Source: Chelativorans sp. ZYF759
Lineage (GTDB): Bacteria > Pseudomonadota > Alphaproteobacteria > Rhizobiales > Rhizobiaceae
Direction of reading: 5' to 3'
Assembly (NCBI RefSeq): GCF_012911015.1
Contig: NZ_WVVV01000007.1
Span: 150,627-214,626, forward strand
DNA length: 64,000 nt
Shown here: piece by piece, positions 28,141 through 36,262 of the stretch
Position numbering within the stretch: position 1 is the first letter of the stretch
Layout of the letters: every line of letters starts with the position of its first letter
Made by a program: the position numbers and the translations under genes
Notes under the pieces: model-generated
Database searches by the model: none
What the model was told of the DNA's origin: nothing
Seen by the model: only the letters and a program-made list of their open reading frames with translations

Positions 28141-29181
28141 TCAGGCCGAGAGCGCAGCCAGAAGCAGGGTGAGGCCGAGCAGGAAGACCAGGGCGGCACC
28201 GGAGATTTCGATGCCGGCATGGATTCTGTTGCCGGCGCGTCCGTCTCCGCCGATCGCCACCGCCCAGTTCTTGGCCATCACGGCCAGGGTGGCGAGCACG
28301 GACACCGTCAGCGCGGTGCCGATCGCCATGGCGAACACCGACACGATGCCGCTGATCCAGAGCCCGTTCAGAAAGGCAAAGGACAACACCACCAGCGCGC
28401 CGGTGCAGGGACGAACGCCGACGGCGACGATGGCCGCCCAGGCCGTCTTCCAGTCGAAGCGGTCCCCCGAGATCAGCCTGGGATCGGGCGCGTGGCTGTG
28501 GCCGCATGTGGAGCAGACTTCATCCGGACCGTGATGATGATCGTGATGGTGGCCGCCTTGTTCATGAGCATGGGACGCGTGACCCGTCGCGACCGCGGCA
28601 GACAGGCTGCGGACCGGGGCGCCCCAGAAAAGGGCTTTCAACCGCGGAAAAGCCTTGCGCCACAAGAGCCAGGCTCCGAAGGCGGTCACCAGCGCGTAGC
28701 TTGCCACCTCGAGGTACCGGGTTGCGTCCGCCATCGAGAATGCCGTCCCGCGCAGGAACAGGAAGACCGCGCTCATGACCACGATCGCCGTCACCGCCTG
28801 CAGCAAGGAGGAGAGGAAGGACAGCAGAACGCCGCGCCGAAGCGCGACTTCGTTGGCGAGCATGTAGGAGGAGATGACGGCCTTGCCGTGGCCGGGCCCG
28901 GCGGCGTGGAAAACGCCATAGGCAAAGGAGATCGAAACCAGCATCCAGGCGCCCGTGCCTTCGTCGCGCATGGTGCGCAGCGCCGTCGTGAGCGTGCGGT
29001 AGAACCCTTGCTGCTGTACGTTGATCCAGGCGAGCCAGCCGCCAAAGAGACCGGTCGTCGGCAGGGCCGCTTCCGTGGCCCCGATGCCGAGTGGGCTCTG
29101 GGCAAGAGCCTGTCCCGTGGCGGCCGCGAGAATGAGCCCGCAAACGGCCAGGCAAAGCGCTCCGGTTGTCGTCCCCCTCAA
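28141..29181 (-). CDS. NicO family nickel/cobalt transporter (RcnA-like)
   Basis: A 346-residue membrane protein. An N-terminal signal or anchor segment is followed by about six helices. SFAYGVFHAAGPGHGKAVISSYML near residue 90 carries the family's HAAGPGHGK metal motif, and VGVRPCTGALVVLSFAF is the second hallmark. Between them is a histidine-rich cytoplasmic or periplasmic loop (HASHAHEQGGHHHDHHHG, then CSTCGHSHAPD) likely to bind metal. RcnA exports Ni/Co in E. coli, while other NicO members import it. It lies 22 bp after the DUF1007 gene, its usual partner. Confidence 0.9.
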   Translation of the reverse strand: MRGTTTGALCLAVCGLILAAATGQALAQSPLGIGATEAALPTTGLFGGWLAWINVQQQGFYRTLTTALRTMRDEGTGAWMLVSISFAYGVFHAAGPGHGKAVISSYMLANEVALRRGVLLSFLSSLLQAVTAIVVMSAVFLFLRGTAFSMADATRYLEVASYALVTAFGAWLLWRKAFPRLKALFWGAPVRSLSAAVATGHASHAHEQGGHHHDHHHGPDEVCSTCGHSHAPDPRLISGDRFDWKTAWAAIVAVGVRPCTGALVVLSFAFLNGLWISGIVSVFAMAIGTALTVSVLATLAVMAKNWAVAIGGDGRAGNRIHAGIEISGAALVFLLGLTLLLAALSA

Positions 29182-29203
29182 GAGACCCCTCCTTGAAATG
29201 GTC

Positions 29204-29863
29204 TTATCCGCTTGCCTGGCAATTCAGCTGCAGGCGGGTGGCAAACAAGCTGCTGTAGTCGACGCCGCCGGGCTCGTTGAAGAATGCCTCGGTCAAGGTG
29301 TCCTGGTTCTGCTGGAGCGCCTCCATCGGATCGGGACGTATGACTTCCCTGCTGCAATCATCCGGCATGCCGGCGACTATCATCAGGTCGTCCTCGTAAA
29401 AATCGATGGCGGTGAAAAAGGTCGGGTCGTAGACGCCGAAATCGACCTTGCCATCGAGGCGCAAGGTTTCGGAGGGATGGGATTCGAAGGCCACGATGAG
29501 GTGATCGCCGTCGAAATTGGCGATCATGCGCTCGGGCGCTTCCATGGAAACGCGTATTCCCTCCCGGTTGACCATCTGGAAGTAGTCGAACTCGGCCAGA
29601 GATTCGTGGATGACGGAGGCCACTTCCTCCAGTTCCGCCGCACTCAGCTTCAGGTCCCGGTCGGTATCGAACTCAAACAGCACCGTGCTGGAAAAAAGCT
29701 CGTCGAAGCGCCACACATGCCGCAACCACTTGACCTCGCGATCGGCCGACACCCCGACTTCGAGGCGTGCTTCCGCCCAGATGTGCGGATGCGCCTTCGC
29801 GCTCGCGCTCGCGCCAATGGCCAGGGTGAGCGCCAAGACCAGGATTTGCGTCAGTCGAAGCAT
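29204..29863 (-). CDS. DUF1007 family periplasmic protein
   Basis: A 219-residue exported protein with a signal peptide ending ASAKA before HPHIWAEARLEV, the family start with its HPH motif at the likely mature N-terminus. FDELFSS and DLKLSAAELEEV follow. DUF1007 proteins occur almost always beside NicO-type Ni/Co transporters and are thought to handle metal outside the membrane. The frame opens at 29938, but ATG 29863 follows ACGGGACAC and leaves a clean signal peptide. It forms a two-gene unit with the NicO gene. Confidence 0.87.
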   Translation of the reverse strand: MLRLTQILVLALTLAIGASASAKAHPHIWAEARLEVGVSADREVKWLRHVWRFDELFSSTVLFEFDTDRDLKLSAAELEEVASVIHESLAEFDYFQMVNREGIRVSMEAPERMIANFDGDHLIVAFESHPSETLRLDGKVDFGVYDPTFFTAIDFYEDDLMIVAGMPDDCSREVIRPDPMEALQQNQDTLTEAFFNEPGGVDYSSLFATRLQLNCQASG

Positions 29864-29938
29864 GTGTCCCGTTTCTGTCGTGCGAAGCAGTGGAGATTCT
29901 ATCAGAAAGCTGGCGAAAATGGGACACCTGCCGATCAT

Positions 29939-30838
29939 TCAGACGCGGGCGTTGTCCTTGAACCATTTGGCGAGGAAATCGACCAGGACCCTCACCTTGG
30001 CGGGCAGGTAGCGTCGATGAGGATAGACGGCAAAAATTCCTCCATTGCGCGGCGCGAATTCGTCGAGGACGGTGACGAGACGACCGGACTCCACGTCTTC
30101 GCGGGCGATGAAGTCGGGCAGCGGCGCCACGCCCAGTCCGGCGAGGGCGGCGGCCAGCGTCACGCGAGGGCTGTTGGCCTCGATCGGTCCGGAGACGGCG
30201 ACGCTCACCATCTCGCCGCTTTCCTTCTGGAACGGCCAGTTGGACAGCCACCGTCCATTGGTATCGATGATACAGGGCATCTTGGCGAGGTCATGGGGGA
30301 CCTTCGGCACGCCGTGCCGGGCCAGGAAGTCCGGCGAGGCGCAAAAGCGGATCGAGAATGGGCAGAGGCGGCGCGCAATCATGGAGGAATCCTCCATGCG
30401 CGTGATACGGATCGCCATGTCGAAGCCCTCCTCGACAAGGTCCACGAAACGGTCATCGAGGCTGATCTCGAGGACGATGTCCGGGTACTCGCGGGCGAAA
30501 TCGATCAGCGACTGGCCGATATCGGCGTCGGCGAGCGTGCGCGGCGCCGACAGCTTGATCCGGCCCTTCACGTCGCCTGACGATTCGCGGACCGTGTCGG
30601 CAAGGCTGTCTACCTCGCGCACGATTTCGGACGCCCGCTTGAAATAGGTGTGGCCGGCTTCCGTCAGCGAGAACTGGCGGGTGGTTCGGTTCAGGAGCAG
30701 GGCGCCAAGCTCGTCCTCCAGTTCACGGACATATTTCGACAACAGCGCCTTGGAGCGGCCGATCTTGCGCGCCGCCGCCGAGAATCCCTCCGCCTCCACC
30801 ACGGCGATGAAGGCGCGCATGCGGGTCAGCGTATCCAT
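29939..30838 (-). CDS. LysR family transcriptional regulator
   Basis: A 299-residue LysR regulator. The HTH is at residues 1-60 (FIAVVEAEGFSAAARKIGRSKALLSKYVRELEDELGALLLNRTTRQFSLTEAG) and the effector-binding domain follows from about residue 90. The subgroup is CrgA/AaeR-like, judged by ALLSKYVRELE and RLKLSAPRTLADADI-type sequence. AAAAGG lies 8 nt before ATG 30838, so this start beats 30844 and the long frame from 30988. It starts 3 bp after the amidase stop codon, so both are probably one transcript. The targets are unknown. Confidence 0.9.
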   Translation of the reverse strand: MDTLTRMRAFIAVVEAEGFSAAARKIGRSKALLSKYVRELEDELGALLLNRTTRQFSLTEAGHTYFKRASEIVREVDSLADTVRESSGDVKGRIKLSAPRTLADADIGQSLIDFAREYPDIVLEISLDDRFVDLVEEGFDMAIRITRMEDSSMIARRLCPFSIRFCASPDFLARHGVPKVPHDLAKMPCIIDTNGRWLSNWPFQKESGEMVSVAVSGPIEANSPRVTLAAALAGLGVAPLPDFIAREDVESGRLVTVLDEFAPRNGGIFAVYPHRRYLPAKVRVLVDFLAKWFKDNARV

Positions 30839-30840
30839 GC

Positions 30841-32067
30841 TCATCGCCTTTTCATGATCCGGCCGGCCAGCCCTATCAGTTTCAGATCCGACCCTGCCGG
30901 GCCGATCAGGGAGATGCCGAAAGGAGCGCCGTCGATGCCGCCAAGCGGCAGTGTGATCTGCGGGAAGCCCGACAGGCCGGAGAGGCACAGGAGCCGCAGG
31001 GCACGTTCGCGATAGTCCTGGATTGTCTCGAAGGATGCGGATCTGAGCGGGGCCGCGCTGGGCACCGTCGGCAGGACCAGAAAGCCGTCATCGCCAAGAA
31101 GCGCGCGCAGCTCTTCGCGAAATGCCTGGCGCTTCTTCGTCTCGGCGGCGGCAGTTTCGCAGCCAAGCGTCGCTCCGAACTCGAACCTTTCCTTCACCCC
31201 CGGTCCCAATTGCCGGTCGCCGCCCGTCAGGAAGGGCCCGTGGACGGCCCAGGCCTCGTATGCCTGGATCCGTCGGAACGACCAATAGAGATCATCGACC
31301 GGCAGCGTCGGCGCCGGCACCGTGCGGGGCTCGCCCATCGCGCTGCGGACGCTTGCCAGCATGCGCTGGTATTCATCCCGCTCTGCCTGGCCCAGCAGCA
31401 GCGCGTCGAGAACCTCCATTCGGAGGAGCCGCGGCGAGGCCGGGGCTTCGGCATTGCCGGCCAGCAATAGCGCGCCCACCCGGGCGTAGGTCTCGATGTC
31501 CCTGGCAAACCAGCCGAAAGTATCGAGACTCGGCGCCAGCGGCATCGCGCCTTCGAGCGTGATTGCGCCATGGGTCGTGCGAAGGCCGATCAGGCCGCAA
31601 AAGCTTGCCGGGGCACGGATCGATCCGCCCGTGTCGGAGCCGAGCGCGATGTCGGCCAGACCGCCCGCCACCGCCGCTGCCGAGCCGGAGGAGGAGCCGC
31701 CGGTCACTCGGTCGGGCGCGGCCGGGTTCACCGGCTCGGGATAGTGGGCGTTCTGGCCCATGAGCGAGAAGGTCAGTTCGTCGGTCTGCGTCCGGCCGAT
31801 GAAGCGTGCGCCGGCATTGAGGAGTTTCTGCAAGGCGGGGGCCGTCCGGACGGCGGCAGGGGCTTCGGCGAGCTTGTGCGGATTGCCGCCGCCCGTCTTC
31901 TGCCCGGCGATGTCGTAGATGTCCTTGACGGCGAGCGTCAGCCCGGAGAGCGGCCCGCTAGCGGCATGCGGGACCTCGGCTTCGGGGCGCTCGAGAAAAG
32001 CATTCAGGGGGTCGCTGGCTGCGAGCATCGTTCGCTCCGGTTTGACGTTATCGGGAGCATCGTTCAT
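30841..32067 (-). CDS. Amidase (amidase signature family)
   Basis: A 408-residue amidase. The Ser-cisSer-Lys triad is visible: Lys in LTLAVKDIYDIAG, the first Ser in TGGSSSGSAAAVAGG and the nucleophile Ser in GSDTGGSIRAPASFCG. The length and the motif GRTQTDELTFSLMGQN match small bacterial amidases that hydrolyse amides of unknown identity, often near nitrogen metabolism genes. The start is uncertain: MNDAPDNVKPERTML (32067) was used, and codons at 32109 or 32028 are alternatives. It is co-transcribed with the LysR gene and divergent from the ornithine decarboxylase leader. Confidence 0.85.
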   Translation of the reverse strand: MNDAPDNVKPERTMLAASDPLNAFLERPEAEVPHAASGPLSGLTLAVKDIYDIAGQKTGGGNPHKLAEAPAAVRTAPALQKLLNAGARFIGRTQTDELTFSLMGQNAHYPEPVNPAAPDRVTGGSSSGSAAAVAGGLADIALGSDTGGSIRAPASFCGLIGLRTTHGAITLEGAMPLAPSLDTFGWFARDIETYARVGALLLAGNAEAPASPRLLRMEVLDALLLGQAERDEYQRMLASVRSAMGEPRTVPAPTLPVDDLYWSFRRIQAYEAWAVHGPFLTGGDRQLGPGVKERFEFGATLGCETAAAETKKRQAFREELRALLGDDGFLVLPTVPSAAPLRSASFETIQDYRERALRLLCLSGLSGFPQITLPLGGIDGAPFGISLIGPAGSDLKLIGLAGRIMKRR

Positions 32068-32257
32068 CGGCACGATCTTTTCAACCGGCGCCAGAATTCC
32101 ATTGATCATGACAGCGGGAATCACTATATCCGCGGCTGCCCAAAGTCGCACGTGCCTGTGGGTGTCCGCCGACCCTCGATATGGTGAGGAGTCGGTAAGG
32201 TACCTGGAACTAACCCCTCCAGTCGGTCTAGCGGCCACCCGCCAGTCCGAGGACATC

Positions 32258-32564
32258 TTGAAGCAACGACGGTGCGGGCCTTTCTGGTTCTCTTCCGGTC
32301 GTCCAAAGACCGGGGTTACTGAAGAGGCACACCATCATTGCCGGCAGTGCGGTTGGGTCTCCCATCCAAAGCTGAGGCAGACAAAGCGAGCTTTCGCCGC
32401 AGGGCGCAGGCTCTCCGCCGCGTAATTCGCAGAACTGGCTCCGGACATTTCCACCGGCCGGTGCCTCGATCTGCCGATTCACGCGCTTTGTCCACCATGG
32501 GCGGGGCCGATGTGCCTTGCCCGCAGCCAGATGAAGCGGCGCAAGCCGTGCCGGGAGATGACAC
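32258..32564 (+). promoter_or_regulatory. Long structured leader of ornithine decarboxylase (possible speF motif)
   Basis: No gene is visible in the 497 bp between amidase and ornithine decarboxylase (32068-32564). The part nearest the decarboxylase contains nested hairpins: CTCTTC at 32290-32295 with GAAGAG at 32321-32326, enclosing CCGGTC at 32295-32300 with GACCGG at 32308-32313. Another small stem TTGG...CCAA lies near 32353-32370. In alphaproteobacteria a conserved structured RNA, the speF motif, sits upstream of ornithine decarboxylase genes. The position fits, but the match to its covariance model is untested. Confidence 0.5.
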
Positions 32565-33698
32565 ATGGCCACCCAGCGCATTATCGATTTCCTCGCCACC
32601 CGACGACCCGAAGGCCCCTGCCTTGTCGTCGATCTCGACGTCGTGCGTGAGAATTACCGCGCCTTCGAGCGCGCGCTGCCGCAATCGGCGATCTTCTATG
32701 CCGTCAAGGCAAACCCTTCACCGGAGATCCTGCGCCTGCTCGCCTCGCTTGGCTCCTCCTTCGATACGGCTTCCGTGGCCGAGATCGAGATGGCTCTCGA
32801 TGCCGGCGCACAGCCTGAGGCGATCTCCTATGGCAACACGATCAAGAAGGAGCGCGACATTGCGCGGGCCTTCGAACTCGGCGTGCGTCTTTTCGCGGTC
32901 GACTGCGTGGAAGAGGTCGAGAAGGTTGCGCGTGCGGCGCCTGGATCGAAGGTCTTCTGCCGTGTCCTGACCGATGGCGAGGGCGCCGAATGGCCTTTGT
33001 CGCGGAAGTTCGGCTGCGTGCCGGAGATGGCGATTGCGGTGCTGCGCCACGCCGTGCGGACCGGGCTTTCGGCTCATGGCGTCTCCTTCCATGTCGGCTC
33101 GCAGCAGACCGACCTGACTGCATGGGACCGCGCGATCGCCGACGCCAAGCGGGTCTTCGTCTCGCTGGCCGAGGAGGGCATCCTGCTCAAGATGGTCAAT
33201 ATGGGCGGTGGCTTCCCGACCCGTTACCTGCGCGACGTGCCGGCGGCCCAGGCCTATGGCCAGGCGATCTTCGGCGCGCTCAGCAAGCATTTCGGCAATC
33301 GACTGCCGGAAACCATCATCGAGCCGGGCCGCGGCATGGTCGGCAATGCGGGCGTCATCAAGTCGGAAGTGGTGCTGATCTCGCGCAAGTCGGACGACGA
33401 TCCGCTGCGCTGGGTCTATCTCGACATCGGCAAGTTCGGCGGGCTGGCCGAGACGATGGACGAGGCGATCCGCTACCCGATCGTCACGCCGCGCGACGGC
33501 GATGAGGTCGCGCCTTGCGTTCTCGCGGGTCCGACCTGCGATTCAGCCGACGTGCTTTACGAAAAGACGCCGTATCCCATGCCGGTTTCGCTGACGATCG
33601 GCGACGAGGTGCTGATCGAGGGCACCGGCGCCTACACCACGACCTATGCGTCGGTTGCCTTCAACGGCTTCGAGCCGCTTCGATCCTACGTCATCTGA
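32565..33698 (+). CDS. odc: Type III PLP-dependent ornithine (lysine/ornithine) decarboxylase
   Basis: A 377-residue fold-type III decarboxylase, the first step of putrescine synthesis. The PLP lysine is in FYAVKANPSPEIL at about residue 46. HVGSQQ, the glycine loop GGGFP and the phosphate-binding EPGRGMVGNAG are intact, and GPTCDSADVLYE supplies the active-site Cys-Asp pair used across the dimer. Related rhizobial enzymes may use lysine as well. ATG 32565 follows a GGGAGATGAC region. A strong terminator follows the stop codon. Confidence 0.92.
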   Translation: MATQRIIDFLATRRPEGPCLVVDLDVVRENYRAFERALPQSAIFYAVKANPSPEILRLLASLGSSFDTASVAEIEMALDAGAQPEAISYGNTIKKERDIARAFELGVRLFAVDCVEEVEKVARAAPGSKVFCRVLTDGEGAEWPLSRKFGCVPEMAIAVLRHAVRTGLSAHGVSFHVGSQQTDLTAWDRAIADAKRVFVSLAEEGILLKMVNMGGGFPTRYLRDVPAAQAYGQAIFGALSKHFGNRLPETIIEPGRGMVGNAGVIKSEVVLISRKSDDDPLRWVYLDIGKFGGLAETMDEAIRYPIVTPRDGDEVAPCVLAGPTCDSADVLYEKTPYPMPVSLTIGDEVLIEGTGAYTTTYASVAFNGFEPLRSYVI

Positions 33699-33710
33699 CG
33701 CTTTGACATC

Positions 33711-33750
33711 AAAAAAGCCCCCGGTACCGCGCGGTGCCGGGGGCTTTCTT
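33711..33750. terminator. Rho-independent terminator after ornithine decarboxylase
   Basis: A 14-bp near-perfect inverted repeat (33717-33730 with 33731-33744, one G-T wobble) is flanked by AAAAAA before and CTTTCTTG after. It can terminate the decarboxylase on the plus strand, and with the A-run read as T-run it also serves the convergent small exported protein gene. Confidence 0.88.
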
Positions 33751-33766
33751 GTTCTGCTCTACAGGG

Positions 33767-34090
33767 TCAGTCGGTGACGGTGTAGCTGCCGGTCTCGCAA
33801 AGATCGACCGTGTCGGTCAGCTCGTCGTCATCCTCGAAAACGACCAGGACGTCATATTCGCACTGCGTGCGCGCATCGGCGATGGTGACGCGCACCGCTT
33901 GGCCGGATGGCAGGATGTCGGGCCCGAGAATATCGTCTTCCCAGTCGCCCACGTCGATCGGCGAGGCATAGAACTCGTAGATGTCGTAGCTGCTCTGGTT
34001 GTCGAGCATGAATATGAGGTCCTGCGCCAGTGCCGACGGCACGGGCGCAAGCATCGCTACCGCAAGGGCGGCACCAAGAAACTTGCGCAT
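33767..34090 (-). CDS. Small exported protein, unknown
   Basis: A 107-residue protein with a clear signal peptide (MRKFLGAALAVAMLAPVPSALA) cut before QDLIF. The mature part of about 85 residues is very acidic (runs such as EDDDELTDTVDLCE) and has two cysteines (in ARTQCEYD and DLCETG) that could form a disulfide. LDNQSSYDIYEFYASPIDVGDWEDDILG suggests a small beta-rich periplasmic domain. I could not name a family. It shares the bidirectional terminator with ornithine decarboxylase. Confidence 0.7.
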   Translation of the reverse strand: MRKFLGAALAVAMLAPVPSALAQDLIFMLDNQSSYDIYEFYASPIDVGDWEDDILGPDILPSGQAVRVTIADARTQCEYDVLVVFEDDDELTDTVDLCETGSYTVTD

Positions 34091-34132
34091 GAGTAACTTC
34101 CAGGAAAGTGGCGGAAACCGCCTGCGCAGATC

Positions 34133-34411
34133 CTATAGCAGTTGGCTGAGCTGCATGGCTACGGACATGTCGCCGTCGACCTTCAGTTTTCCCTGCATGA
34201 ATGCTGCGGTGGGATTCAGGTCGCCCGATACCATTGCTTCGAAATCGTCCTTCGACATCGCGATCGTGCAGTCGGCGGCACCGTCCTCGGTGGAGACGGT
34301 CTGGCCGTCGATCAGCAGCTTCTCGTCGCCGAAATCGAACTTCACCGAACGGTCGAAGCCCGAAGCGGCGACGCGTTCCTGCATCTTTGCGGCGATCTCG
34401 TTGATGTCCAT
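34133..34411 (-). CDS. SCP2 sterol-binding domain protein
   Basis: A 92-residue stand-alone SCP2 domain. VKFDFGDEKLLIDGQTVS, CTIAMSKDDFEAMVSGDLNPTAAFMQGKLKVDGDMSVAMQL is the diagnostic C-terminal half with the GxLxVxGD motif. SCP2 domains bind fatty acyl or sterol ligands, and bacterial stand-alone forms often accompany acyl-CoA metabolism, as here next to a carboxylase cluster. ATG 34411 is 7 nt after AAGGAG, so it is preferred to ATG 34417. Confidence 0.88.
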   Translation of the reverse strand: MDINEIAAKMQERVAASGFDRSVKFDFGDEKLLIDGQTVSTEDGAADCTIAMSKDDFEAMVSGDLNPTAAFMQGKLKVDGDMSVAMQLSQLL

Positions 34412-34492
34412 CGTCATTCTCCTTGGCTTCCTGATCGGGACGTTCCTCGTGGTACGGAGACGTCATTTTTCCGAATGCGAATTAGCAGTTGA

Positions 34493-34508
34493 TTGACGTT
34501 TACGTCAA
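34493..34508. promoter_or_regulatory. Palindrome upstream of the acyl-CoA carboxylase operon
   Basis: TTGACG-TTTA-CGTCAA is a perfect 6-bp-arm palindrome 128 bp before the carboxyltransferase start and 81 bp before the divergent SCP2 start. It resembles the motif described for LiuR, the MerR-type regulator of leucine and branched acyl-CoA degradation. No LiuR gene lies in the window. Confidence 0.5.
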
Positions 34509-34636
34509 CGTGATTTAGCCTCCTTTCCGACCCTTGGGAGGAAAGGTCGCTTGGCTTACCGTAGCATTCGGCGAATGGATTGCCATTCGGGTCTGACGCT
34601 TGTCACCCGGGCCGCTTTCCGTCGTGGACGTCGTTG

Positions 34637-36247
34637 ATGGCGAAACTTGTCTCGCGGATCGAACCCAGCTCTGCCGACTACGCACGCAATGCCGAAGCCA
34701 TGCATGCGCGGCTGGCCGAGGTGCGGACGCTCGAACAGGCGGTGCGCGACAACTCCGCCGCGCGCAAGGCGGTATTCGAAAAGCGCGGACAGATGTTGCC
34801 CCGCGCGCGCGTCGAGGCGCTGCTCGACCGAGGCACGCCTTTCCTCGAGCTGTCCGCGCTCGCCGGCTACAAGATGCATGACGACGATGGCGGGAAGAAC
34901 ATCATGGGTGGCGGCGCGATTGCCGGCATCGGCGTCGTGTCCGGGCGGCGGGTTGTCGTCTCGGCTTCCGACAGCGGGATCAAGGGAGGCACGATACCTC
35001 CCACCGGGCTGAAAAAGACCTTGAGACTTCAGGAGGTCGCCTTCGAGAACAGGCTGCCGCTGGTCTATCTGGTCGAAAGCGGCGGTGCCAATCTGCTCTA
35101 CCAGTCGGAAATGTTCGTCGAGGGCGGTCGAGCCTTCGCCAACCAGGCAAGGCTCTCGGCGGCGGGTATTCCGCAGATCGCTGTGGTTCACGGTTCCTCG
35201 ACGGCGGGCGGCGCCTATCTGCCGGGCCTTTCGGACTACGTCGTTCTCGTGCGCGGGCGCTCGAAGATCTTCCTGGCCGGTCCGCCGCTGGTCAAGGCGG
35301 CCATCGGTGAGGACGCCGACGACGAAGCGCTTGGAGGGGCGAACCTGCACGGTGAGGTGACGGGCCTCGGCGAGTATGTCGCGGAGGACGATGCCCAGGC
35401 CATCGCCTATGCACGCGAGATACTGGCCCATCTCGGCTGGAGTGACGCGGAGCCGGGTCCCTCTGTTTCGCCACCCGATTTCGAGCCGGAAGAACTCATG
35501 GGCATCGTGCCTGCCGGCGAGAAGACAAGCTTCGACATGCGCGAGGTGATCGCCCGCGTGGTCGACGGGTCCAGTTTCCTCGAATTCAAGCAGGCCTATT
35601 CGCCCGACATGCTCTGCGGCCATGCGGCAATAGAGGGTGTGAAGGTCGGCATCCTGGCCAACAACGCCCCCATCATGCCGACGGGCTCGCTCAAGGCTGC
35701 GCAGTTCATCCAGTTGTGCGATCAGGCCGGAACGCCGCTCGTCTTCCTGCAGAACACGACCGGCTACATGGTCGGCTCGGAGGCCGAAAGGGCAGGGGCG
35801 GTCAAACATGGCTCCAAGATGATCCAGGCCGTTGCCAATGCGCGGGTGCCCAAATTCACCATCCTGATCGGCGGTTCCTACGGTGCCGGCAATTACGGGA
35901 TGTGCGGGCGGGGCTTCTCGCCGCGATTTATCTTCTCCTGGCCGTCGGCGAAGACGGCGGTGATGGGGGGAGAACAGGCGGCAAAGGTCATGGAGATCGT
36001 GGCGCGCGGCAAGGCGGAACGCGCTGGCGCAGCGGTCGACGAGGAGGCGCTTGCCAAACAGGGCGCCGGCATTCGTGCCGGCATCGAGGCCCAATCGGGC
36101 GCGCTGTTCGCGACCGCCCGGCTCTGGGATGACGGCATCATCGACCCTCGCGACACGCGCCGCGTGTTGGGGCTGTGCCTGACCATTGCTGCCGAAGGAG
36201 ATCGTCGCACGCTCAGACCCAACAGTTTCGGGGTCGCGCGCGGCTAG
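34637..36247 (+). CDS. Acyl-CoA carboxylase carboxyltransferase (beta) subunit
   Basis: A 536-residue carboxyltransferase of the methylcrotonyl/geranyl-CoA carboxylase type. GGGAIAGIGVVSGRRVVVSASDS and VESGGANLLYQSEMFVEGGRAFANQARLS form the first crotonase-like half, and NTTGYMVGSEAERAGAVKHGSKMIQAVANA with GGSYGAGNYGMCGRGFSPRFIFSWPSAKTAVMGGEQAAKVM the second, including the acyl-CoA and biotin oxyanion glycines. It is followed by an acyl-CoA dehydrogenase of the AtuD kind and a biotin carboxylase. Geranyl-CoA or methylcrotonyl-CoA are the likely substrates. Start ATG 34637 was chosen over the longer frame from 34580. Confidence 0.9.
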   Translation: MAKLVSRIEPSSADYARNAEAMHARLAEVRTLEQAVRDNSAARKAVFEKRGQMLPRARVEALLDRGTPFLELSALAGYKMHDDDGGKNIMGGGAIAGIGVVSGRRVVVSASDSGIKGGTIPPTGLKKTLRLQEVAFENRLPLVYLVESGGANLLYQSEMFVEGGRAFANQARLSAAGIPQIAVVHGSSTAGGAYLPGLSDYVVLVRGRSKIFLAGPPLVKAAIGEDADDEALGGANLHGEVTGLGEYVAEDDAQAIAYAREILAHLGWSDAEPGPSVSPPDFEPEELMGIVPAGEKTSFDMREVIARVVDGSSFLEFKQAYSPDMLCGHAAIEGVKVGILANNAPIMPTGSLKAAQFIQLCDQAGTPLVFLQNTTGYMVGSEAERAGAVKHGSKMIQAVANARVPKFTILIGGSYGAGNYGMCGRGFSPRFIFSWPSAKTAVMGGEQAAKVMEIVARGKAERAGAAVDEEALAKQGAGIRAGIEAQSGALFATARLWDDGIIDPRDTRRVLGLCLTIAAEGDRRTLRPNSFGVARG

Positions 36248-36262
36248 GGAGGAGACGGGACC

